This document shows, one piece after another, positions 1 to 6,070 of a stretch of DNA of 20,580 bases (position 1 is the first letter of the stretch; every line of letters starts with the position of its first letter). This stretch comes from Sedimentibacter sp. Its GTDB lineage: Bacteria > Bacillota > Clostridia > Tissierellales > Sedimentibacteraceae. The DNA lies in assembly GCA_029256005.1 (NCBI GenBank), contig JAQSYS010000005.1, positions 1 through 20,580 on the forward strand, in the 5' to 3' direction. Under the pieces are notes generated by a model. The model did not search any database. It saw only the letters and a list, made by a program, of their open reading frames with translations, and was not told where the DNA came from. Position numbers and translations under genes: made by a program.

Positions 1-722
1 CCTGGCTTTGATGCTAAATCAATTACTAAACAATTACTATCAATGCTTTTTAACAATTCCTTATTTAGTATCATCTGAGGTATAGTATTAAAAACAACGT
101 TCATCCTCGGCAAATATGTCTTTAGCTCATTTTGGTGTATCGGAATATAACCATAGTTCTTTATCCATGCAAGATCACTATAACTTCTTGCTGCCACATG
201 CACGTTTGCTCCAATTCCATGCAACATCTTTGCTAAAGATTTTCCAATTCGTCCATAGCCTAGCACTACAACATTGGAACTATGAATGGTGAAAGGTGTT
301 TCTTCCATTGCAATTTGAATGGCTCCTTCAGCTGTCGGTATAGCATTTAAAACCTGCATTTCTTCTCTTTTAAAATAATCGGCTGATTTAAAGTTCTTAA
401 TCTTCAGTATTTTTTCATTCTCCGCACTGAATTTACCACCGATAATCATTTGCTTTTCAGATATCAAATTAAATACTTTTTCAATTTGAATTACTTCACT
501 TGAAAACGGAGCATTTACATTTAAATTGTCTGTAGAAAATGGCAATGGACATACAATAACATCAGCATATTCTATTGCTTCATTTAAATTTACTGATTCG
601 TATTCATGCTCCTGCAACCTGTCGAAGCCATAGATACAAACATCCATTCCGTCTTTCATCAGTAAATTACCTAGCTCTAAGCTTCTCTTATCTCCGCCTA
701 ATATGGTATATTTTAAACCCAT
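1..722 (-). CDS. dpaA: Dipicolinate synthase subunit A, partial (3' end off window)
   Basis: This encodes the N-terminal 240 residues of DpaA (SpoVFA). With DpaB, DpaA makes dipicolinic acid from the lysine-pathway intermediate in the mother cell during sporulation. I read it directly from the reverse strand. The start is ATG at 722-720, preceded by a strong AAGGAGGAG Shine-Dalgarno. The N-terminal part begins MGLKYTILGGDKR. Then come LNAIPTAEGAIQIAMEETPF (about residues 125-144) and a dinucleotide-binding glycine motif GYGRIG (155-160), followed by HVAARSYSDLAWI, all typical of DpaA. The family is about 290-300 residues, so roughly 50 are missing beyond base 1, where dpaB would be expected. 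A sigma-K-like promoter precedes the gene. The assignment is from family recognition and I consider it secure. Confidence 0.93.
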   Translation of the reverse strand, partial: MGLKYTILGGDKRSLELGNLLMKDGMDVCIYGFDRLQEHEYESVNLNEAIEYADVIVCPLPFSTDNLNVNAPFSSEVIQIEKVFNLISEKQMIIGGKFSAENEKILKIKNFKSADYFKREEMQVLNAIPTAEGAIQIAMEETPFTIHSSNVVVLGYGRIGKSLAKMLHGIGANVHVAARSYSDLAWIKNYGYIPIHQNELKTYLPRMNVVFNTIPQMILNKELLKSIDSNCLVIDLASKP

Positions 723-755
723 ATACTCCTCCTTATAGAGTTTTTCACGCTCTTT

Positions 756-782
756 TATCATATGCTAGAATGGATTATTAGT
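756..782 (-). promoter_or_regulatory. Sigma-K-like promoter of dpaA
   Basis: On the minus strand the sequence reads AC, 16 bases, then CATATGATA. This matches the mother-cell sigma-K pattern (AC, about 16-17 bases, CATANNNTA). It lies about 35 bases upstream of the dpaA start. dpaA/spoVF is a known sigma-K target in Bacillus and clostridia. The match is by eye, and sigma-E uses a very similar -10. Confidence 0.65.
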
Positions 783-833
783 GAGAGTTGATACTCCTTG
801 AAGTCCATAAATTTCTGGTAGCACCTAAAAGTT

Positions 834-875
834 TCACCCTAACATCACAAAACTATCACATATTTAGGTTAAATT
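834..875 (+). promoter_or_regulatory. Three 11-bp-spaced TCAC repeats with -10 element
   Basis: TCAC occurs at 834-837, 845-848 and 856-859, with an exact 11-bp period, so all three lie on one helix face. About ten bases further is a plausible -10 (TTAAAT/TAAATT, 869-875) without a good -35. This layout is characteristic of class II activation by an OmpR/PhoB-type response regulator. It would drive the secreted repeat protein at 939. The regulator is not in the window. Confidence 0.5.
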
Positions 876-882
876 AAAAGCA

Positions 883-914
883 GATTAGGAACTGACAACT
901 GTCAGATCCTAATC
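883..914 (+). repeat. Long dyad at the putative mRNA 5' end
   Basis: Two 15-base arms, GATTAGGAACTGACA and TGTCAGATCCTAATC, are complementary with a single mismatch and separated by two bases. With the -10 element at 869-875, transcription would begin at about 882, so the dyad would form a 5'-terminal hairpin just before the Shine-Dalgarno at 924-933. It could stabilise the mRNA, act as an operator, or both. No T-tract follows, so it is not a terminator. Confidence 0.6.
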
Positions 915-938
915 AATAAACCAAAGGATGTGATAGAG

Positions 939-1805
939 TTGAAAAAAAGTAAAATTGCAGCTGTTGTGGCAGTACTAACCTTAGTTATGGCATCTGGTAC
1001 AGGATCATTTGCATTAGCTGATTCTGTTTCTGTTGATACAGCAAACGGTGTAAATACTGAGCAAAGCATTGAAAAACCTTCACGAGTTGATATAAGTGAT
1101 GAACAACGCACACTAATCAATGAGGCTAGAACAGAAAGCATGAAAGAAGCTGTGGCAAATCTTGTTGTAAAAGGAACTATGACACAGGAAGAAGCAGATA
1201 GTGTTCTTTCAGAATTGGAAAATGAGAACGGAAAAATCAAAACAGAAACTTCAGATGATTCAATAACATCAAAAAGAGAAAAAGGATACTTTGCAGACTT
1301 GACAGAAGAACAATCTGAAGCTCTGAAATCTGAAAAGAAAACTCTGTATGAAGAGGCCCTCACAGTCCTTGTAACCAACGGGACAATAACTCAGGAACAG
1401 GCTGATAGCATTAACGAAAACGTACGAGGACTGAAAAACAAATCAGGACTAACAGAAGAGCAAATGACTGCTATAAGAGAAGCCATGACAGGCATCACAA
1501 AACAGGCAGTCGAAAATCTACTTGCAAACGGAACTCTTACACAGGAAGAAGCAGACAGCATAATCGCAAAAACAGAAATGAAGGACGCTGCAAAATCAAA
1601 TGATGATAAAACACTGACAAAATCAAAGGGTCATCTTGCAGATCTTACCGATGAACAGGCACAAGCCCTAAAGGATGAATTCAGCACAATTTTCAAGCAA
1701 GCCCTTGCAGACATGGTAACTGATGGATCCTTAACTCAGGAAATTGCCGACCAGGTTCAAAATATACCTAAAGGTATGGCCCACGGAGGAAGAGGAAGGA
1801 AGTAA
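939..1805 (+). CDS. Secreted four-repeat helical protein of unknown function
   Basis: I choose TTG at 939 as the start because AAGGATGTGA (924-933) is correctly spaced for it. It gives a clean signal peptide, MKKSKIAAVVAVLTLVMASG, with probable cleavage after FALA (residue 27). The upstream in-frame GTG at 930 would lie inside the Shine-Dalgarno. The mature protein is hydrophilic and contains four repeats. Each has a DEQ/EEQ-led amphipathic helix followed by a turn and second helix of the form NGT-[ILM]-TQE-x-AD. The four turns read KGTMTQEEADS, NGTITQEQADS, NGTLTQEEADS and DGSLTQEIADQ. The motif resembles that in small secreted DUF2680/YckD-like proteins, but here it is in tandem. The C-terminus is glycine- and arginine-rich (GGRGRK). 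No enzymatic motif is visible. The gene stands alone, with a distinctive promoter and a strong terminator. Confidence 0.85.
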   Translation: MKKSKIAAVVAVLTLVMASGTGSFALADSVSVDTANGVNTEQSIEKPSRVDISDEQRTLINEARTESMKEAVANLVVKGTMTQEEADSVLSELENENGKIKTETSDDSITSKREKGYFADLTEEQSEALKSEKKTLYEEALTVLVTNGTITQEQADSINENVRGLKNKSGLTEEQMTAIREAMTGITKQAVENLLANGTLTQEEADSIIAKTEMKDAAKSNDDKTLTKSKGHLADLTDEQAQALKDEFSTIFKQALADMVTDGSLTQEIADQVQNIPKGMAHGGRGRK

Positions 1806-1810
1806 AAAAT

Positions 1811-1850
1811 AAAAACCCGGTCGCCTGTACAGGTGGCTGGGTTTTACTTT
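1811..1850 (+). terminator. Bidirectional rho-independent terminator
   Basis: AAAACCC and GGGTTTT bracket an inner CCTGT/ACAGG stem joined by G-U-compatible positions, followed by a T-rich stretch on the plus strand. The left flank is an A-tract, giving a T-tract on the minus strand. The hairpin can therefore end both the secreted repeat protein gene and the convergent HesB-like gene that stops at 1851. Confidence 0.8.
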
Positions 1851-2123
1851 TTATAAATTTATTCCTTTTACTTTAAAAACAGAACCTAGTTGAGTAATTT
1901 CAACGTTCTCATCCATTTTGAGACTTTTTTGTATGAATACCTTCACTCCGTCTATGTTAAACTCATGATAATATTTGTTGTTATCTTCAAAATCCTTTAC
2001 AAGCTCAATACTTAAGCTCATTGGAGTGCTGCCTCACCCTCCAAATGACATCATAGATTTGATTACGTAGGAACTGTTTTGAGCAATTGCAGTGTCATAA
2101 GCTTTTTTTTCAATATTAATCAA
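1851..2123 (-). CDS. HesB-like selenoprotein (in-frame UGA read as Sec)
   Basis: Read on the minus strand from TTG (2123-2121) to TAA (1853-1851), this is a 90-residue frame interrupted once by TGA at 2036-2034 (codon 30). Both flanks read as one protein: KSMMSFGG-U-GSTPMSLSIELV, then NIDGVKVFIQKSL and VFKVKGINL. The layout fits the small HesB-related family (TIGR01911; CC/Se motif proteins), in which Sec or Cys replaces the first conserved Cys of the HesB GGCSG motif. HesB/IscA relatives take part in Fe-S handling, but this subfamily has no established role. The start is supported by GATGGTGAT just upstream and by an in-frame TGA further 5'. A TATAAT at 2180-2175 (minus) is a possible -10. 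The alternative is a pseudogene with a Cys-to-stop change; conserved frame and coding character on both sides argue against that. Confidence 0.75.
2004..2036 (-). promoter_or_regulatory. Candidate bacterial SECIS hairpin after the UGA
   Basis: Seven bases after the UGA (2036-2034) the mRNA can form a short stem: CT-CAAT (2026-2020, one bulged C) pairing with ATTG-AG (2009-2004). The ten-base loop GAGCTTAAGT starts with G. Bacterial SECIS elements are small stem-loops just downstream of the UGA with a G at the start of the apical loop, so the position and form fit. The stem is weak and was folded by hand only. Confidence 0.35.
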
Positions 2124-2388
2124 GATATCACCATCATTTCATATTTAAATTTTATTATTAATTCATTGATGACTATTATACTGTCACTATTTTCTCTTTA
2201 TGTATTGATACAAAATTTTAACTCTTATATTATAATTTCATTAAGATACCGTTTTAAGTATACCTTAAAAATTTAAAATGCAATAGTGTATTTTGCACAC
2301 TACAATCATAATTAAGCCATTGTCTTGCCTAATTGCCACCAATAACCGTCCCCTATGAATAATTTGCATATATAATATTTAAAAGTTA
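2124..2388. other. AT-rich intergenic stretch
   Basis: No credible gene is seen here. It holds a hairpin TAGTGT-ATTTTGC-ACACTA (2284-2302) of unknown role. At 2346-2357 is CCGTCCCCTATG, a 12-mer that recurs exactly at 9959-9970. The upstream region of the HesB-like selenoprotein gene lies at the left side. Confidence 0.5.
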
Positions 2389-2417
2389 TTGAAAAATATT
2401 ATTTAGTCTGTTATATT
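2389..2417 (+). promoter_or_regulatory. Sigma-A promoter of the purine riboswitch operon
   Basis: TTGAAA (2389-2394), a 17-base spacer, and TATATT (2412-2417) form a good vegetative promoter. Predicted initiation near 2424 places the riboswitch aptamer at the very start of the transcript. Confidence 0.8.
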
Positions 2418-2431
2418 AGTAAAATATGTAC

Positions 2432-2500
2432 TCTCATATATTTTCGAAAATATGGTTCGAAAGTTTCTACGGGGCAACCTTAAATTGTCCTACTATGGGA
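2432..2500 (+). promoter_or_regulatory. Purine riboswitch aptamer (guanine-type)
   Basis: P1 is TCTCATA/TATGGGA. P2 is formed by the two TTCGA/TCGAA arms around an AATATGG loop. The GTTTCTAC core joins P2 to P3, and P3 is GGGCAA/TTGTCC with loop CCTTAAA. These match the purine aptamer closely; the L2 and L3 loop sequences resemble those of the add aptamer. The specificity base equivalent to position 74 is C (2493, in TACTATG), which by established knowledge selects guanine, hypoxanthine or xanthine rather than adenine. The ligand has not been tested. Confidence 0.92.
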
Positions 2501-2546
2501 AGAATAACAGATAATAGGGTCTAAAAGGCCTTAATTAATTGTACCT

Positions 2547-2586
2547 AAATCTGGAATTCTCCTCAAAAGGAGTTCCAGATTTTTTT
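2547..2586 (+). terminator. Riboswitch expression-platform terminator
   Basis: AAATCTGGAA..CTCCT and AGGAGTTCCAGATTT form a long stem with loop CAAA and a small bulge, followed by a T-run. It sits between the aptamer and the permease start, so the riboswitch is most likely a transcription-terminating OFF switch. CCTACTAT (2489-2496), the 3' side of P1, can partly pair with ATAATAGG (2511-2518), a possible alternative fold. I could not fully resolve the antiterminator by hand. Confidence 0.88.
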
Positions 2587-2629
2587 GTTCTTTTCATTTC
2601 ATAAATCAGAGTGCAACTAAGGAGGAATT

Positions 2630-3697
2630 ATGGAATTATTAAAGGATTTACTTGCTGCATTAAGTGTTGTTCTTAATGGACTGCCGCAAGGATTATTAGC
2701 ATTATCTTTTGGTTTTGCATCAGTACCGACAGCTTTTGCTTTTTTAGTTGGTGCTGTTGGCTGCCTGGCTCTTGGAGTTGTGGCACCAATTTCGTTTCAG
2801 GCTGAGACGATAACATTAGCTGGAACAATGGGTAATAATATGAAAGAAAGATTATCCATGATTATTTTTGGAGCAATCGGAATGACATTTATCGGATTGT
2901 TTGGTTTGCTGGAAAAGATTGTTTCATTCATCGGTCCTGCAATTACAAACGGTATGATGGCAGGTGTAGGAATAATGCTTGCAAGAGTAGCATTAAATAT
3001 GGCAAAGAAAAATAAAATTATTGGATATTCTTCAATTGCAGTCAGTTTTATTGTTTACATGATTACAAAAGATTTGGTTTATACTGTAACAATATCTGTA
3101 GTTGGCACAAGCATTTTAGCAGTAATTCTAAAACAAAAATCTGATTTGATAATTACTGAAAGAGAAAAAATTTCATTTCAAAAGCCTGTAATAAATTTAA
3201 CTGTAATACAAGGCTCTTTAGCAATGATTTGTCTTAATATTGGAGCAAACATTGCTTTTGGAGAAATTACAGGTTCAATTGCAAACACTGCTGTAAATAT
3301 AGATCATTTATCAATTATAAGCAGTCTGGCTGACCTTGTTTCGGCATCATTTGGAGGAGGACCAGTTGAATCAATTATTTCTGCTACAGGCGGAGCGCCT
3401 GATCCACTGAGATCTTCTGTTATAATGATGAGCATTATGGCAATAATATTGTTCGCAGGACTTCTTCCTAAAATCGGTAAATATGTGCCAAGTGAATCAA
3501 TAGCAGGTTTCCTGTTCGTCCTTGGAGCCATAGTAACTGTACCTGTTAATGCATTGGCAGCACTAAGTGTAGCCGGCATACCCGGGGGCGCTATGGTTGG
3601 AGGTATCACTATGACCGTGACAGCTATAAGCGATCCATTTTACGGAATGCTGGCAGGAGTTATTTTTAGAACTGTAGCAAGTTTAGTTGGAATGTAA
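2630..3697 (+). CDS. NCS2-type purine base permease
   Basis: A polytopic inner-membrane protein of 355 residues, about ten to eleven hydrophobic segments, that probably imports a purine base by cation symport. The start ATG at 2630 follows AAGGAGG with good spacing. Family features are FQAETITLAGTMGNN after the second helix and SASFGGGPVESIISATGGAPDPLRSS (about residues 240-265), resembling the substrate-site loop of nucleobase/xanthine-uracil permeases. It is shorter than classical NCS2 members (about 430 residues), but both ends look intact, so I take it as a compact subfamily rather than a truncation. It is controlled by the guanine-type riboswitch upstream and followed 12 bases later by a phosphoribosyltransferase gene. 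Guanine, hypoxanthine or xanthine are the likely substrates. The substrate is inferred from context. Confidence 0.8.
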   Translation: MELLKDLLAALSVVLNGLPQGLLALSFGFASVPTAFAFLVGAVGCLALGVVAPISFQAETITLAGTMGNNMKERLSMIIFGAIGMTFIGLFGLLEKIVSFIGPAITNGMMAGVGIMLARVALNMAKKNKIIGYSSIAVSFIVYMITKDLVYTVTISVVGTSILAVILKQKSDLIITEREKISFQKPVINLTVIQGSLAMICLNIGANIAFGEITGSIANTAVNIDHLSIISSLADLVSASFGGGPVESIISATGGAPDPLRSSVIMMSIMAIILFAGLLPKIGKYVPSESIAGFLFVLGAIVTVPVNALAALSVAGIPGGAMVGGITMTVTAISDPFYGMLAGVIFRTVASLVGM

Positions 3698-3709
3698 TGG
3701 AGGTTTATT

Positions 3710-4249
3710 TTGAATACATATAATATTGAAGTGGCGGGAGTTAAAAGAGAACTTCCCATCATTAAAATAACAGAGGATTTAAGCATTGCCAGTTTTGTAA
3801 TACTTGGCGATACAGAATTGGTGTGTGCTGCTGCTGAAGAAATTGTAAAAAAACTGCCTGAACTAGATATTTTGGTTACAGCTGAAGCAAAAGGAATTCC
3901 CTTAACTTTTGAAATATCAAGATTATTGAAAATGAAAAATTATATAGTTGCCAGAAAAAGCGTCAAACCATACATGGATTCACCTATTATTGATGAGGTA
4001 GTATCTATCACAACACAAAAGAAACAACTTTTAGTTTTAGATGAGCAGGATGCCTTGTGTATTAAAGGAAAAAGAGTTGCTATAATTGATGATGTTATAA
4101 GCACAGGAGAATCTATAAAGGCAATTGAAAGACTTGTTGAATCAGCAGGCGGTATCATAGCTGCAAAGGCAGCCATACTTGCAGAAGGTGACGCAGCAAA
4201 AAGAAATGATATTATTTTCTTAGAAATGTTACCTTTATTTGAAGATTAA
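3710..4249 (+). CDS. Purine phosphoribosyltransferase (APRT-like fold)
   Basis: A type I phosphoribosyltransferase of 179 residues that would convert the imported base plus PRPP to the nucleotide monophosphate in the cytoplasm. The PRPP-binding loop VAIIDDVISTGES is at residues 123-135. The flexible-loop segment ARKSVKPYM is at 81-89, and VTAEAKGIPLTFEISR (56-71) matches adenine phosphoribosyltransferase-like enzymes. The start is TTG at 3710, well spaced behind GGAGG (3699-3703). It is co-transcribed with the permease. Overall similarity is to APRT-like proteins, but the riboswitch carries the guanine-type C74, so the base is more likely a 6-oxopurine. Sequence alone cannot separate adenine from xanthine or guanine specificity. 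Confidence 0.82.
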   Translation: MNTYNIEVAGVKRELPIIKITEDLSIASFVILGDTELVCAAAEEIVKKLPELDILVTAEAKGIPLTFEISRLLKMKNYIVARKSVKPYMDSPIIDEVVSITTQKKQLLVLDEQDALCIKGKRVAIIDDVISTGESIKAIERLVESAGGIIAAKAAILAEGDAAKRNDIIFLEMLPLFED

Positions 4250-4256
4250 AATTTAA

Positions 4257-4297
4257 GAAAAAGCAGTATTGCTGCGTAAATGCAATGCTGCTTTTTT
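4257..4297 (+). terminator. Terminator after the purine operon
   Basis: AAAAAGCAG-T-ATTGC and GCAAT-G-CTGCTTTTTT form a stable hairpin with a T-run right after the phosphoribosyltransferase gene. The A-rich left flank makes it usable from the minus strand too, for the operon ending at 4538. Confidence 0.85.
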
Positions 4298-4415
4298 GTA
4301 TTGCTATAAAATAAGACAGATGGCTTTGATTACAAAAAATAAATAATCATAAAAATCTATCCAAAATTCATGCTGATTCAATAATAAAACATTAAATCTG
4401 AATGAAGTCTTATGC

Positions 4416-4560
4416 TTACTCAATAGTAGCCGGTGGCACAAGCGCATTTAGCACCATCTCCTGCATCTTAAGAGAATTTGTGCTGCGAATGATTAATTCA
4501 ACCCTTGGATAAATTTCAATATCATGGGGACGGGATGTTATAATTGCTTTATCAATCTGA
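4416..4560 (-). pseudogene. Possible remnant of a regulator C-terminus
   Basis: After the M20 peptidase stop, another minus-strand frame continues to a TAA at 4418-4416. It has no usable start codon and reads ITSRPHDIEIYPRVELIIRS then LNALVPPATIE. The EIYPRVELIIRST part resembles the last strand of LacI-type effector domains. It overlaps the end of the peptidase gene. It may be debris of a lost gene, or chance coding-like sequence. Confidence 0.25.
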
Positions 4561-5983
4561 TGTAAAACGCAACAGTTTCCATCAATGCTTTTACCGTGAT
4601 CCGCTCATCATTGCCATGAATCATGCCTCTCTCTTCAGATGAAAGCGTCATTGCTGAAAATCTTAAGACGTTGTCGCTAATTGCGCAAAAATGCCTTGAA
4701 TCACTTGCAGCTAACATCAAATAGGGCGACACAATTGTTCCTTGCCATGTTTCTTCTATGGCTCGCTCCACCTTTTTCCAACCCTCCGATGTGGTATTCG
4801 CTATTGGTGAAGCGTTATGTCCCCCTATGCAAGTTACTTGAATTTCGGGATCTGATATTATATGGTTAATACGAGCTAATGAACTTTCTACAGTGTCGGT
4901 AACCATCAAGCGTAAATTCAGTCCTACTTTGGCCTTGGGAGGCATGACATTGAACGCCTGGCTTCCTTTCATAACTGTCGGTGCAAGGGTGGTTCTAATG
5001 AGTGCATTCATCTCTCCCCCTTGTTTTGTAAAAAGAACTTTTAAAAGCGGTCCAAAACACCACATATTTGCAAATATTAAGCGGTACATAAACGTTGAAT
5101 GTCTTCCCATTTTTTCAAACATCTCCTTCACTGCCGGGGAAATATTTGCTTTAAAAGGATGCTGTTCAAGCTCTACCACTGCTTTAGCCAATCTTCCTAC
5201 TAATGTATGTGAAGGAGGTGCTGATGAGTGACCACCTTTACCAGACATTTCTAAAACGACATCCATGTATCCTTTTTCACCTACACCTATTAGCGCACTT
5301 GGCTTTGTCACTCCTGGAAATACATTTTCAACAATTGCACCGCCTTCATCCAAAACGAGTTTTGGGCGAATGCCACGTGATTTTAACGCTTCTACGATAG
5401 TTGGTGCAGAATTACCGCTAATCTCTTCATCTCCTGAAAAAGAAAGATAGATATCTGTTTCAGGCACAAATCCCTCTCCTATAAGCTTTTCTACAGCTTC
5501 AACCACACCACAAAGCGTTCCTTTTGTATCAAGTGTCCCACGTCCCCAAATAACGCCGTTTTCCAAAAGGCCTTCAAACGCAGGCTTTGTCCATAGTTCC
5601 TCATTCACTGGAACGACGTCATAATGTGACATTAACACTACAGGATCGCCGGCAATCTTGCCAGGCCATCTATACAGAACACCTGCATCACCATGAAGTT
5701 CTCTCGTACAAGTTTCATTAAGTCTAGGATAATTCCTTACAAGCATTTCCTTGAATCGCTCAACCTCCTTAAAATCTATTTTCGAACGATCATTATACGA
5801 TATGGTTTTGTGCTGTATCATCTCCTGAAATCTTTGAACGATGCCGTTTTCAACAGCTGAATCTTCTATTCCTGTCGGTGTTTGCTTTATCTCTTTTGAA
5901 TTTTCGGGTTTAAAAAATGCTGCTCTTAAAAATATACTTGCTGCAAATAAAATTATTAATCCTAATAAAATATAAATTATCAT
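4538..5983 (-). CDS. Membrane-anchored M20 metallopeptidase (PM20D1-like)
   Basis: A 481-residue dinuclear zinc hydrolase of family M20, closest in layout to carboxypeptidase S/PM20D1, which cleave dipeptides or N-acyl amino acids. Residues 1-22 form a membrane anchor. Metal and catalytic motifs are LMSHYDVVP (His120, Asp122), GRGTLDTKG (bridging Asp152), SGDEE (catalytic Glu186, Glu187), LDEGG (212-216), and near the end SDSRHF and MIHGNDE with the last His ligand. All key residues are present. ATG at 5983 follows TTAGGAGG with a 7-base gap. It is the last gene of an operon with a GntR regulator and a YfcC carrier, suggesting that the carrier moves a substrate or product of this hydrolase. 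Which side of the membrane the domain faces is uncertain: the anchor alone fits an outside location. Confidence 0.87.
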   Translation of the reverse strand: MIIYILLGLIILFAASIFLRAAFFKPENSKEIKQTPTGIEDSAVENGIVQRFQEMIQHKTISYNDRSKIDFKEVERFKEMLVRNYPRLNETCTRELHGDAGVLYRWPGKIAGDPVVLMSHYDVVPVNEELWTKPAFEGLLENGVIWGRGTLDTKGTLCGVVEAVEKLIGEGFVPETDIYLSFSGDEEISGNSAPTIVEALKSRGIRPKLVLDEGGAIVENVFPGVTKPSALIGVGEKGYMDVVLEMSGKGGHSSAPPSHTLVGRLAKAVVELEQHPFKANISPAVKEMFEKMGRHSTFMYRLIFANMWCFGPLLKVLFTKQGGEMNALIRTTLAPTVMKGSQAFNVMPPKAKVGLNLRLMVTDTVESSLARINHIISDPEIQVTCIGGHNASPIANTTSEGWKKVERAIEETWQGTIVSPYLMLAASDSRHFCAISDNVLRFSAMTLSSEERGMIHGNDERITVKALMETVAFYIRLIKQL

Positions 5984-6070
5984 CGTTTATCCTCCTAATT
6001 CTTAATTAAGCATTTTATAATCCGTACCCCATTGTAAAGGCAACAGTAAGCCAAAATAGCGATAAAAGCA

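Noticed and set aside
902..1378. Long minus-strand frame opposite the secreted repeat protein
   Set aside because: It is a shadow of the plus-strand gene, whose signal peptide, repeats and terminator are clear. It is Ser/Phe-rich and has no ribosome-binding site.
2079..2276. Plus-strand 65-codon hydrophobic frame
   Set aside because: It has no Shine-Dalgarno, is extremely AT-rich with low-complexity Ile/Ser/Asn/Phe content, and its start overlaps the HesB-like selenoprotein gene on the other strand.
4681..5450. Several plus-strand frames across the M20 peptidase
   Set aside because: The peptidase on the opposite strand has all its metal-binding motifs in order, so these are antisense shadows.
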